A DNA stretch of 64,000 nucleotides from Ulota crispa (lineage: Eukaryota; Streptophyta; Bryopsida; Orthotrichales; Orthotrichaceae): assembly GCA_963920765.1 (NCBI GenBank), contig OY987249.1:8866817-8930816 (forward strand). Reading direction: 5' to 3'. Positions 1 to 13,000 of the stretch are shown here, one piece after another; the stretch's first letter is position 1; each line of letters begins with the position of its first letter. A program made the translations under genes and the position numbers. A model generated the notes under the pieces. It was given only the letters and a program-made list of their open reading frames with translations. It searched no databases and was not told the DNA's origin.

Positions 1-201
1 TGTATCCGCAGCTGTTGGGAGTTGTTGCCTGAAAGTCGACCTACTTTTGCAAACATTTGCAACTTGTTGAGACATGCAAGGTTTTTGAGCTTGGGAGTGA
101 CCAACTTGGATGAAAGCAAGTTGCTTTTTGCTTATACAATGCGAAATGGCCAGGTCAACAGTTTACCACGGTCCTCGTCTCGAGCAAGGTACTTGAGATA
201 A
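1..201 (+). CDS. 3' end of a protein kinase gene (C-terminal 66 residues)
   Basis: Frame 1 is open from the first base to a TAA at 199-201 and gives 66 residues. The start RSCWELLPESRPTF matches kinase subdomain XI (C-W-x-L-x-P-x-x-RP-x-F), whose conserved Arg pairs with the Glu of the APE motif. It is followed by a helix (NICNLLRHARFLSLG) and a basic, Ser-rich tail. The CW...RPTF form is typical of tyrosine-kinase-like (TKL/Raf-like or receptor-like) plant kinases; the exact subfamily cannot be told from this piece. The gene starts left of the window, so the ATP-binding and catalytic parts are not visible. No splice acceptor is evident inside the piece, so it is probably part of the last exon. 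Confidence 0.75.
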   Translation, partial: CIRSCWELLPESRPTFANICNLLRHARFLSLGVTNLDESKLLFAYTMRNGQVNSLPRSSSRARYLR

Positions 202-1741
202 CGTGATTTTTTGGAGTTTTGCTTTGAACAAACAAAATGATTTTCTTTCATCAAATGTGCCAACTCTAGAGATTTTATGTATTCAAATCTCTTCCATAGA
301 ATCAAAAAGTTATCAGTAGTAAGAGAACGTTATTGTAAGTTAGAGGACAAGGTGTGAAGGAATTTTTTTTCATGTCATTTGAGAAGGTGCTTAAGAAAGG
401 GTGTCTTTAATGTTGTACTGTTAGACCACATGGGAACATCTCTTCTTAATACCCACGCGTAGAAACTCTCTGTGTACAAGCGTGAGATTCACAATTTGAG
501 AGGGAAGTGGGGTGTTTATGAATGGGGTTGAATCAACCGATCACATAATTACAGTTATAATCATGACAGTTCTAGAAAATTTGGGGTGCGGAAAAGATTG
601 AGTTTTTCTCATAAGTTATATTTTAGATCATGTTAAAGATGACATGTCAAATTAAACTTTCTATGAACTACTCATGTATTTATAAACTTTCTATGTCCTT
701 ACATATCTAGAGATTTCTTCATGTTTTGTTTGTACTCCTTGCAATTATGTTTTGGCTTGGATATAGCTCAAAACGTTTTACAAGTATCTGTTTTTCGTTT
801 TGTAAACCAAAGCCATTATTAATTTACTACTTATGGACTTTGTTATATTGTAGGTTGAGAGCTGATTTGGTAGGTCTCAACCAAATTGATTATTTTTTGA
901 GAAAAAAACCAATTTAGCATCTGATTTCATAATTATATAAGATTAGGCACTTTCAAAAAAAGCTATTATTATTTGGCATTTAATCAAAAAATTTAGAAGA
1001 ATTAAGTCTTTTTCTAAGCATCTTTCACTTTCTAAAATTAGCCCTTTGTACAAAATTTGCAATAGATTGGGCCCTCTTGGAATCAACCTTGACCTTCCAT
1101 TTTTAGTTAAGCTTAATGACTTTTATAATATTTGACATTTCAATTTTTTGATTTGTTTGACATTGGACATTTTTGAAGAATAATTTATATAATAATTTGG
1201 CAAAATTTTGAGAATTATTTTATGCCGGATTGCTCTCAACCTATAGTAGTCAAGTATTACTGTATGACATCAATGCTAATTAATGTCAAAGTAATGGTAT
1301 TATTTGCAACGTCATATCAAGCTCTTTCCAACGACACTAACATCACATATAACGCATTATTTGTTAATTTGGGGAAAAGCTTACAAAGTGGAATTTTTTT
1401 TTTTTTTTTTTTTTTTTTTCTTGCAGAGAACTCCATATTCATTGAATTGGGAATTTGTTCACTGTTTTCCAATGAAATGAGATATATATCATTAAAAAAT
1501 ATGCTCTTTTTGGATAGAAACTTCATTAACTTTGAAATTTTGGACAGAAGTTCATAAACTAGGTTTCAAGTGATCTCTTGGCAATTTTGGATTAAGGCAA
1601 GGTTTAAAATGGTACCCATCATTTTCCCAAATTAATGAATAACACGTTATATATGGCAACTTGAGATGAGGACTACCTATGTAAGTTGAATATCAACCTA
1701 CTCAACATTAAAAACTATGCCATTAAAAACTATGCCGACTC
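202..1741. other. AT-rich spacer downstream of the kinase
   Basis: No coding signal is visible. The stretch contains a run of 26 T at 1394-1419 and short AT-rich repeats, including a direct repeat of AAAACTATGCC near 1710-1735 just before a MITE. The short ORFs here look like chance. Confidence 0.6.
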
Positions 1742-2168
1742 TAGAGGAAAAATGAACTCAAGAGAAGGCCCCTATGGGAAGTGGTTGGAGGGGTCAAAAG
1801 CATTTAAATGTAATGTCCTTTTTCAAATAAAAAAAGACTAATACCCTATACCCACTTACAGGTACTTCATGAGAGTAATTCTTTTTTACAATATCATATG
1901 CTTTTTGTTTGATGAGTGTCCTTGTTTAATTGGGAATTTTAGTCCTAGTTTATTCTTGTGTCCCACTAAAGGTCCTTGCATTTGTCATTGTCATGTTATA
2001 ATATTGTTTTCCGTCATCAATCCTTTTGTTATGTATCATGATACATTTGAATACTTCACACAAAGTAGAGACACTTATGTAGGTACCTTACCTATGCTTC
2101 TCCAACCTCAATAAATAGAGTAGTTTGTCAAAATATAGGGGCCTTCTCTTGAGCTCATTTTTCCTCTA
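1742..2168. mobile_element. MITE with about 34-bp terminal inverted repeats
   Basis: The left end TAGAGGAAAAATGAACTCAA is repeated inverted at the right end (2134-2168) with one or two mismatches over about 34 bp; both arms run on to GAGAAGGCCCCTAT. It is 427 bp long with no convincing ORF. No clear target duplication is seen, so the superfamily is not assigned. Confidence 0.7.
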
Positions 2169-2264
2169 ATGTTTAATAGAAGGGTGTCTTGCGTGATATT
2201 GGTCCAATACATGCTTAATTCGTGAGATTTGTGTGCAGGTTTTCAAGATTCTCTCAATCACCAT

Positions 2265-2369
2265 CTTCAGGACTCGAAGAATCATATTCTTCAGGAGACG
2301 AGTTTTTAGGACTCGAATCACCGCCTTCAGGACTCGAAAGATCACCGTCTTCAGGACTCGTAAAATCAT
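2265..2369 (+). repeat. 24-bp tandem repeat with in-frame 8-residue period
   Basis: Units begin CTTCAGGACTCGAA at 2265, 2289 (a longer 36-bp unit), 2325 and 2349. The period is 24 bp, a multiple of three. The frame open from 2222 to 2455 reads repeats of the type S-S-G-L-E-x-S-P. Whether this is translated is unknown; no homologue is recognised. Confidence 0.6.
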
Positions 2370-2514
2370 TGTGGAAGCGGTTCATGCAAAGATTTTCAAA
2401 AGCTCCAAAACTTCATGTCGTTGGTGAGTCATCAAGCTGTGTTCGTTCGTGTTGACAATTTGTATGCTTGTAGTCGTGCTAGTGTGGCAGAGGGACGAAC
2501 CTTGTAAACACCAT

Positions 2515-2756
2515 ATTAGGTAAATTGGGAAAAACGGAGGTACTATTTTGTATTCCACCTTAATCTTACATACAATAAATGTAGGTTTAGCTATAGCTCA
2601 AAGTTGAAAATTATTTGAAATTCTTGTAAGCAATCATTAAGACTTCAATATTGTATAAGATATTGCATGTATTTTTTTGTAATATGCTGAATTTTTCATA
2701 ATGACAGAAGTAGTGAAAGTCCTAGAATGTACTCTTTTTCCCAATTTACCTAATCT
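2515..2756. mobile_element. MITE, family with AAATTGGGAAAAA ends
   Basis: The left end TAGGTAAATTGGGAAAAACG and right end CTTTTTCCCAATTTACCTA are inverted copies. Related elements lie at 56177-56413 and near 54687-54955; they share the ends and internal words such as GGAGGTACCATTTTGTA. It is non-coding. Confidence 0.7.
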
Positions 2757-4609
2757 ATATCTGTAAAAGAATCCCATGGGCTATTTTGAATGAAAAGTAA
2801 AGAGTTTGAGTGCAACTATGAGTTGCATTCCATGCATATAAGTTGCGCCTTTTACATTTTTTTTATTTAACAAGTTGCACCTTTTAAGTTTTCTATTGTT
2901 GCAACTTTTACATTTTCTATTTAACAAGTTGCGCTTGGGCAAATAGAGGGGCACAAGAATAGGGGGCACATGGATAAGATTGCTATTACATAATTTGTGT
3001 ATTGCAAGGATATTTTTGTTGCCTCCGTTGGTACAACAGGTACGTAAACTAGTATGGTATACTATACTCTTGGATGACGATGAACGCCATTGTTTTGCAG
3101 TTGCCTATTCACTGTCGACCCTACGGTTGACCCTGAACTTTTCAGGGTCGAGTGATGATTAGGAGAGCCTACAGGAAGCTTGTGCAAACCTTGCTGCCCT
3201 TGCAGCGAGAAAGTGTAGAGTCAGCTACTGCTCATGAGTCATGACTGTGACACCCCAGTGGCCCCACCACATGCAAGTCACTCCCTGCAGAAATCAAAGA
3301 CGCTTGTCCGGTTTAGTAACTCGTTTGAAGGCCGGTTTGTTAACTCGTTTGAAGGCAGATTGAAGTGCTGAGCCTGGGCAACCCAAGTTTCGAAATGAAG
3401 CCAGTGCATGCAATTCTCCAGCCGCTCTTGCCAGCATGGTTGTTACTTCCGGCAAGATTTGGCTACAGGACAGCAGAGGCTGCAGAGGCACCAGATGCAT
3501 GAGATGGACAGCACGTAGGTCCTCTTGTGTTTTATCGGGCATTATTAGGATTTTTGCCCTATAATGGGAAGAATCAAGTTATGATCTTTCATTTTCAATA
3601 CTTGATATGGTTTTAAATCCATGTTTTGACTACATGTTGGCAACAATGGGTGTCACCAACATGTACAAAGTAAGTTTTTTTCTTGTCATTTTTTTACCAT
3701 TTTTTGAAATTGACTATGAGTTGACTATGTTGGAGTTGGACAGATCATGAGCTCAATCACGTACATTGGGCATACGGGCAAGTGGACAAACATGCGGTAT
3801 AATGCAACAACTATGCTTGCCAGTTGGGCCTTGGGCATCGCTCTACCCAAGCGGCTTCCTCTACTTGACTGACACTTCCTCAAAAGCCATATTTCATCCT
3901 CTTCTAGACAAGAAGACGGGCGATGGCACGATCAAGGTATTTCAAAAAGCCCCTTTGGACCTCCAAAAAGTGTGCTGTCTGCACTAGTGAGTTCTAGACT
4001 TCTTATATTTAAGGGAAAATTTGAATGTGCAAACAATGATATATTTTTCTTAAGCTCTCGTTATGTTATGACATTCATTTAGAAACTATTCCCTCCATAA
4101 TCACGACTATCTTGAGTTCTTTCCACACCATACAAGTAATCAGAATCCAAATGTCCAAATTTGGACTTTTCTAGACTTGTAATTTGTAATGTATCCACAA
4201 TATTAATTATTAACATTTTGGTAAATTCGAGTGTACGCACACCTAGAAACAAGTATATGAGCATGTTTTTACCATTAAAAAAGTAAAATTGCAGTTCTTT
4301 GATGTTCCTTATTGGGCATGGAAAAACCTACATAGTATTGTTGTTTAAATAATTCACAACAACTAAGTTTAGTAATTTATGGACTAATAAACTTCAAAAA
4401 TTATGGACCATAGAAGCTTACACATCTATAATCCCACTTTTCCTAATCCTATCAAACAAATTTGTAGTTTGGATGAATCTTTTACTTTGGATGAAATGAG
4501 ACATTATCCAAAATATTCATAAAAGCTCTCATTTGAACATGATAACATTCCTCATTTTTAGATTTTTTTTTTGTTTTTTTCTAATCTACATGTAAAAGCA
4601 TATTATTTT
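2757..4609. other. Spacer with a GC-richer, coding-like patch (about 3170-3545)
   Basis: Most of this stretch is AT-rich. At 3170-3545 base composition rises and there is an 82-codon minus ORF (3294-3542) and a short plus frame (RRAYRKLVQTLLPLQ...). A second plus ORF is at 3766-3987. None is recognised. They may be decayed gene fragments or chance. Confidence 0.4.
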
Positions 4610-5049
4610 GGGGAATTTACAAATAGGGGCACAAAAAAGTAAAATATTACAATAGGGGCGCAATTTCAAAATAATTACAAATAGGGGCACAATTTCAAAA
4701 AAATTGTAATTTTTTGTGATTTTTTTTAGTTTGGACATAGGTTGATTTAGATACATCACATTAAAAGTTAGCTGATTTCCAAAAAACTTAAAAGTCTCTC
4801 CAAATCAAGCCTAAATAAAGAAATTCTAGTATAGGGGATGACAATTTTTGAAAACTTTAAATTTTTTTGGAAGTTAGCTAACATTTTAATGTGATGTATC
4901 TAAATCAACCTATGTCCAAACCAAAAAAATCATAAAAAATTACAAGTTTTTTGAAATTGTGCCCCTATTTGTAATTATTTTGAAACTGTGCCCCTATTTG
5001 TAATATTTTACGTTTTTGTGCCCCTTATTGTAATTTCCCTTATTATTTT
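4601..5049. mobile_element. Foldback MITE, Mutator-like (9-bp target duplication)
   Basis: The element (4610-5040) starts GGGGAATTTACAAATAGGGG and ends with the inverted counterpart (CCCCTTATTGTAATTTCCCT). The arms pair for roughly 190 bp, including an inner part around AACCTATGTCCAAAC. The 9-base TATTATTTT flanks it at 4601-4609 and 5041-5049. A 9-bp duplication is characteristic of Mutator-like (MULE) insertions. It has no ORF. Each arm carries repeated 'AATAGGGGCACAA' units. Confidence 0.75.
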
Positions 5050-7062
5050 CAAAACGTCAACATCATGGCACTATCCATTAGGGGCTTAATAAATAGGAGA
5101 AGTATCATAGGTAGGGCCAAATTAAAGTTAAGCAGTCTACCCTTATTGTGCCATTGAGGACTACCTTAGTAATGACTCTTGAGAGCATGGTGGTTGCCAT
5201 ATCCAACTACACCTCTATCGCATAAGGGTCTCCAATAGGCCAAGATTCAATCAAGATTCAAATAGAGGATATTGTTATCCTTTAATTTCAAATTTGCAAA
5301 GATTGTGTGATTTGCACAAACCATGCTAGAAGGCCATAGGGGAATGCTATTTCATGAGCGGGGATTCATGAGCTGTGAGCCGTGAGCCAGGATTTATTTT
5401 CAAAATAATGAATTCCACCTATAATGTGTACATAGGGTCCTAGAAATGTGCATTTTAAACTACTATTTATTGAAAAACTTGCTGTTTTTTTAATTATTCC
5501 ATTGATTTTGAGTTAAGAATTCCATTCTTGCTCACATAATCTTAAATCCCCGCTCATGGCTCACCATTTTATGCTCACCAAATAGCGTCTTCCTGTATGA
5601 ACATGGCATTTAAGCTTTGCCAAAAGGAGCCAAAATAACTCTCAAAAAACATCAAAAGAGAACTCCAAGTCAAACAAGTGAACACCTTTAGAATAGCCAA
5701 TTGACCTTTATAAAGATTGCCACAACTTCTTCATTTGCATGTACAAGAAGCGTATTGAGTATAATTCATAAATATTGTACCATGGATTTTTAACATCATG
5801 CAACATCACTTATCATAAGCTATTCTTCTTCTTGAGATGCAAAATATATTCATAGGGAGTTGATTTAGCTTGTATAATTTTCATTTGCATTATTTTTTCT
5901 ACAAACTTGTTTAACTCTTAAATGTTGGGTTGGTCATAGTGACTGGCCCAGCTATAGTATAGTCTACATTGTTCATTTGAACATTGGCACTACCCAGCAA
6001 CTAAAATATTATTTCCTAAAGTTGGAGAAGTTAACAATGCATGGTGCCCTTGTAAAAATTGCAAGAAGGGTAGTTTGGGACCTAATACCATGTTTCTACA
6101 TCTTATCACAAAATGAGTTACCTAAAAACATGAGTGCATCTAATAAGGTAATCTTTTGCATTCCATGATGGACAATATGTTTATGATCAATTCTAAAAAA
6201 ATTAGACAAAAAATAATTTTTTTTGGGATACAAAATCCTTTTTTGGAGCCGGAGGATGGAAAAACGTCCTCCTCGGCATTTAGGGGTTGAAACAAATCTA
6301 TCGATTTTTTTTTGTTGTATATATACATATACATGTAACAATGAACCAATAAAGTTGTCAAATGTCCTAAGGGAAAACCCATTATACAGCTTTGTTTATT
6401 TTGAGAAAATATATGCTTTGTTTATCTCGATTGTTTATTAACAGCCACCACTTCAGTGCTCTACGTTGAGTTTCAATAGTAGATTGTTTGTTTTGATTTG
6501 AACGATAATGTTGGCAATAATCAATGAAGTGCCTTTCTTCTATAAAAAAATGGTACAAATCTGTATTACAACCTTCAAACGTCCCAAGTCAACTAATTTC
6601 CTTAAAGAGTAACTTGTACAAACAAAAGGTTAGCATAATAATGTCTAAATTTCACTGTAACTACTTAACATTTGCTTCCAAATAAGACGGGTGTCCTACC
6701 TATTGTTGAAACATAGGATTAGTGTTAACATCACACCGTTAAATCCTACAGAGGTGGATGCAAGATGATTGCTGTAGTAACAAAAAATGATCCACCTAAA
6801 GTGGGCCCACACCCGCTCGAGTTAACTGTGTACATGCTGCACAGTTGACCGCTAAGCTTAGCATTGGGTGATCTAATGTAAGAGAATATTTGCTCTGTAA
6901 GATGTTTCCTACTGTCAAAATGTGCTCAATAGGCACAGGGCATTCTAGAGTTTGTGTTTTGGCCTGATCTACTTATGCGTGAAGTACCAATATAGATGGA
7001 TGATTTGTTCTCAGAGACTCCATGCGCTCTACAGGATATGAAATATTTTCACAAACAAGGTG
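5050..7062. other. Spacer between MITE cluster and U2AF65 3' end
   Basis: AT-rich. An inverted pair, GAGCGGGGATT near 5356 and AATCCCCGCTC near 5546, suggests a further decayed MITE of about 240 bp. The rest includes the 3' flank of the U2AF65 gene. No coding sequence is recognised. Confidence 0.5.
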
Positions 7063-10000
7063 TCATCCACCGTAGTCCCCGTTTAGAAACTTGTCTTCGG
7101 AGTAATAAGATACACTGACTAAGTTGCCTCCAAACTTTCGATTGTACAACGCTTGCTTCGCCTTGGTAGCACTTTGCAAGTCTGAATATTCCAAAAAAAC
7201 CTGCAGCATTCACGAACAGGAATCTCAAACGATTGTAAAAGCAACAGAAACAAACATTAATGTTCACCTTCGGCCTGTATATATAAGACAGAAACAGTGT
7301 CCAATGAATCTGTTTAAATGTCATAGAGCTTACCATCCCAAGACCAGGAACATCTTCCCCGTTGAAGCTAGGACGAGGTATAACAACATTTACGAGGTTT
7401 CCTGTAAACAAAAGCCGCAAACTTTCGAAATTCAGAAATGGTGTGAAAAAAGCTTAACATTCCAACAAACGGCTATTTGCAGCAATGTCATTGTTGTCCA
7501 GTAAGCTCCTCTGCTACAGAATTCTAACTAACTCCCAAGTTATGGAATAGAAAATAATTAGAGAAAAGATTAGTGTGCCAACATTTCCTTACCGTATTTG
7601 CCACATTCCTCTCTCATATCTTCAACAATCTCGTGGAACTCGCCATCGTTTTTCAAATCGTCAAGAGAAACAACCTGCAAAAGCAAATGATAGATTTGAA
7701 TGAGCTGATCGGTATTCTAAAGTTCGCTTTCTACTGTGATGATCACAAGATAAAGTTATGGCAACATGTCGAGTTCATGCCACGGAATAGTTACCTGAGT
7801 AAGGCAAATAACTTTTGTTGCAACCCTAGACGGAGCAGCTACAGGAACCCCACCGGGAATCATGCTTGATATCATGCTTCTACCCAATCCAGGAAATATT
7901 CCTCCAACACCCATGCCCATTCCTAGTCCCACTGCACTTGCTCCAGTCGAAAGTGCCAGTTTCTGAAAAATTTGAACACGAGTCACGAGGTCATAACTTA
8001 ATCCCTCTACTTCTCAAATCGCAGAGAGAGCAAAAACAAGCTATCAGGACTACAAAGGTATTTCCTAAGATTCTTGGTTGAAACGCCAACAGCGGACATT
8101 CATAGATATGAGATCACGAAAGAAAATAAACCTACTTGTAAAGCAATCTGTTGTTGGGCTTGCACAATGACGTTCGCCTGGTCGGGCTTGGGTTGCCCAC
8201 TGAAGCCCATGAAGCTATAGACGTGTAAGCACAAAACGGTTAACTTCAATGTTCGTAAGTTTAGACAACAAGTCTGAAAAGCTCAAATCACTGTGTACAC
8301 CTACTAGTACAGACCAATAGATTCTTGCAAAGTCCAAGACCCAAAATTATAGCAGTTAAGCAAAAAATGCTAGAAACATTACAAAAAATTGCAGTTATGG
8401 AACTAATCTAAATCCAAAAATGATGCGCGCAGACTTGGAAATGGAAAATAGAGTTTCAATGAGATCATATCCACCTGGCAGATGCACGTCGCACAGTCAA
8501 TGTCCGGTCACCCATTTTTAACCCGTTGAGAGCCGCACAGGCAATGTCCATAACCGAAGGATCCTGAACGAATACCCATGTTACAAAGTTAACGGCTAAC
8601 AGATTCCGGAATCATTTTAAGTTGAAGTTGAACCCCTCTACATCACAGAATACAGACCACAAGAAGCTGATTTTGAGATAATAAATCCCCGCACAAGTGA
8701 ATGAAAACATGTTACTAAACAAGCAGATACATAAACAGTTAGAAGAAGAGCTCCTGCAGTAGATGAAAGGAAAACAAAACCTGATAAACGCAAAATCCAT
8801 AGCCCTTGGAGTTCCCAGTGTCGCGGTCCTTTACCAGATCAAAAGCTCGTAGAGGACTGTGATTAAAGGAGGATATCACGTCAAATTCTGCATATTTTAA
8901 ACATATATCCTACCTACTTACTGCTGAACACGTGGTAGACTAACCACGGCTAGTCCAAGAACTGCAAATCTGCGCAAATCGTCAGCACATGAAAACAGCG
9001 TGGTCATTCTCCTCAACATAACTTATCCTCTTTCGGTTGGAATTGGCAAACCCTACGGTATTGATTGAGACAACATCTAATCATTAATGGAAAACTTACC
9101 CAAATGAAGAAAGGAGATCCATAATCTGTTCCTCACTGAGATAATATGGCAAACCCCCTACAAAAATCCGGTCTGGGCCATCTGCACCTCCTGAAGCACT
9201 GCAACGTGACATGAAATATTAGCTCCGTAACTCCTAGATTCTCAATACTTGCTGTCAGTATGAATATCCAAAGCGTCTTCAATATGAGATTGTCTTATAA
9301 AACCCTTCTCCTTGGTACTCAGTAGGAATTTACAAACGTATAGAAAGATATATCACCTTGAACGAATAGATCTAGCTGGTGGAAATGTTGAACTTGTACA
9401 ATCAGAAACAGCAATAACATAACTTAAGATGGATGACAAGAACAAACCCAGGTGTAAGACCGACAGCGGCTAAGTTCAGGTGACCACTTGGTTGACTCGG
9501 CCCCAGAGTTGCTGCCATTGAGGGATTATAATCACTAGGTCTTCGAACTCGAACTGAAACACCCTGAAGTAATAGGCACAGAAAACATCAGCGCTGAGAT
9601 ATATAAGTAGAATCGCAACCACAAGCAACGATGCCGTCAAAAAAATTATATCAATTTCAACACGATTCAAAAGCAGAATGACATAACTGGACGATTTCAA
9701 ATGATCATAGTGATCAAACAATACTTTGTCCTCCAATTTCATGTAGTGCAATTTTTATGATCTCGTCCATGAAAACTTAACTAAGACTCGTAATAAGCGT
9801 CCAAAAAATGAATCAGAAAGCATTCAGAGTTTAAAACAGATCGCTACCTCATAAATGATGCCATCTAGAGCCATAGCATTACTAGCTTCTTCAACAGTTC
9901 GCATTTCTACGAAAGCAAATCGCTTTTCCTGATTGATGTATACGTTCACCACAGCATCACCTGCGGAAAGCAGTAGAAGATTATTATGTTGCAGTTTTTC

Positions 10001-13000
10001 CTTCAAAGATGCATCACGTGAATGGAAGAAATCAATGGCATATCAACCAAGCATCTTAGTTAAAGCAAGCGTGAACTGCTCGTTTCTACAATTTTTTTTT
10101 ATTATACCAGGTCCAGCTGTATTCCCACCAACAGCAGCCATGACCTGACTGAAAAACGTGGCGATGCTCTGATTAGCCAAACCAACAATCGCGATTCAGT
10201 CGTTGAGAAGCATTGGCGTAACTTTTCAGATGACAAAAATCAATGAAACGTAGCCACTTCGGTAGAATTATTACAAACAACTGGAAACGAGTTCCAGCTC
10301 ATTTATCCAAGAATGCAGACAACACAAAACTACCTGTTCATTTGCCAATGGAGGCAGTCCACCTACATATACCCTGCGAGCATGTCTTGTGGCCTACACC
10401 GTATTTTTCCAAGGAAACATTTGTTAAAGTTGCACGCATGCAAACTGAAGATACATACTGTGTCTCTCCTGCTTTACTGTCGCACCCTTAATTCCTACAG
10501 TAGACTGAAACATACTATCAGATAAAACTCCGTTCCAGTAACAGACTACATGAATTGCAGCCAAGGAAAGCACCCATGAACGACATATTGCAATAACCAA
10601 CTTGTTATGAGGAAATGAATGAACTTAGATTGATTGAAGACTCTCTTGGTTGATCACAGATAGGCTCAAGTCATTGAAGTCGAGCATGATAAGCCAACTT
10701 TCAAAAGACGAATCAAACAAGAACTCACTTGCGTTCCCCCAACAAAAGGAAACATGGATGGAAACGCCATGCCATTCCCCATGCCTGGAATTTGACCTGT
10801 TGTTTCAATTATTACAGTTAATAGCTACTTTCACATAGACGACAAGGATTGAAGGACCTAATTCTAAAAGCAACAGAAATGGCCCAACAAATACTTAGCC
10901 TACTCTTACATCATTGACCTTAACCATTCATTCCAAAGCCGATTCCAGTAACTAAATTTTAAGACATTTCATATTGACCTGAACCAATAACCATTGAAAC
11001 TGCCAATGCTTCCTTTTCTCTCGACACGATAGCCCCAAACCTCAATCAGCCCCTACGAAGAAGGTTAACCAGGAAAACATGTTTTCAAGTTAAAAACCGC
11101 ACTCGAAAGTTCAATAATTATAACCTGAAACCTTTAGTATTCGAGAAGAAAAGGAAAAGATCTAGCAAAGTTCAATGGTGGTCCATACAAAAGCACGGGA
11201 CCTCGAGTTAAGAGGATAGACCTAGAGATGTCAATCCACTTCCAACACCCGCGGCTGATGCTGGCAGCCCCCCTGCCATTGAGTTGAGCGTTGAACCTAA
11301 TCTCACGCACAGTCAGCCAGTGTGCCATGTTTTTCTTGCTATTACGCCCCACTGAAAGCTCTAAGTAGAAAGAAAGCATCCCAGTATTGGAGAGGTGAAC
11401 ACACTATTCGCTAGTGTAAGCCCATGATTCTTTTTACCAGAATAACCAATCAATTATCTCCGGAAATAAGGGCCGTGCTGTAAAAAAGGATGAACTGGGC
11501 TCGCATAAAGATGTCCAAGGTGAACCACTAAAGGGCTCCCAAACTTCCACGCAGTACAAAGAGCCTTCGCAGCTAGATTCGTTGAGAGGCACTGATGACT
11601 ATTGAGGCTCGTAGCGATGGTATCCCGCAACCACAAAGCAAACAAAAACACAAACACAAACAAGGGCATCCAACAAAAAACACACAAACCAGCAAACAGA
11701 GCTCCTCAGTTTCCAACATAATGAATCGTATAAAAAAGTACTCTACATTTGATCTTCAATGCTTATATATACTACTTAAACTGACCATCTGAGAGAGTCA
11801 GACCGACCAAATAATTTCAGAGATCAGAACAGTGGAAGAAATATTTGAATTCTCTAAATATATTCACTATAGATAGTCACTCATAGCAGAGTTTTCAGTA
11901 ATTGAATTGATTGTTGATACTGAGACAGCTTACTGAGCGACCTCAAGCCGCCCTCCAATGTAGTAGCTCTTGCTTACTCTAATTATAAGTTGCAGAAGCC
12001 ATTTCGGAAGTGCTATATAAGCACTTCAAACTAAGTAACAACAGATACCAAAAACAATTCGACCAAACCAAAACGGCCGTCTAGGTCACTACTCCATTTT
12101 TAAATGGATATAATTTAGAGATTGAACTGAGAGACAAAGAGTGATTATGCCAAAGTGGGTAGGATGTAGCATGTGGTCAAGTATCAAACTGAAACAATCC
12201 TAGTGAAGCTGATAAAGTTTGTAATCTCAAGCCAGTGCACAAAATTCACATACCTGGAATTGCAGTAGCTGTTAAAATCGTGGCACCAGGAGGAGCCATA
12301 TCAAAACCAGTTGCTCGCTTGCTGCTTCAACACACCAACAATTTCAAACAGGCTTCATCAGCAACCCATTTAAATTAAAATCACCCTAAAATTACGCGGA
12401 AAGGAGATCGGTACGTCTCCGAATACCAAGATATTGGTAGCCAGCCCGATTCTAAAACTGACAAAAAAATAAACTGTTGAATATGTTATAAATATGAAAC
12501 TCTATCAAAATTGCCAGTCAAACAGATGCTCATTCAGAAATTAGAGTCCACAAGATATTCAAGATGGATAAAAGAATGAAGTACGCCCTGCAGACAAACC
12601 TTTTCCTTTCCTTGGAGCGAGATTTAGATCGTCGATCACGAGACCGTCCACGGGAGTTCGATCGAGACCGACGCCTGTGCCTTCGCCCTCGATCCTCCCT
12701 GTCATGGTCACGGCGTCTGCAGAAACAATCTATGTGCCAAATGAATTCAAAGAAAATGAAGATGGCGTTCTCAGTCCAACGGCACTAATTCCAAACCATC
12801 CAGACCAGTTTGGCTACCACGATTTATGTCACTAAGTATAAGTAGGCATGCACCGTCAGCCCTGTTTGCGCCTAACAAATGACACAAAACAACAGAACCT
12901 GAATCTGAATCATAAACGGAGAAGCTTCACCTTTCTCGATCGCCCCGATCTCCTCTGTCATTATCTTCACGATGACGACGGTCCCCTCTTTCACCACGTT

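Noticed and set aside
1394-1419. T26 run as a retroposon tail
   Set aside because: No source gene, no target duplication and no adjacent retroposon body were seen; a bare homopolymer is not enough.
10917-11040. Further Gly-rich pieces in U2AF65 intron 4 (GSIGSFNGYWF and similar) as extra exons
   Set aside because: Their phases do not fit the flanking exons, and stops follow closely; only the 75-nt candidate keeps the frame.
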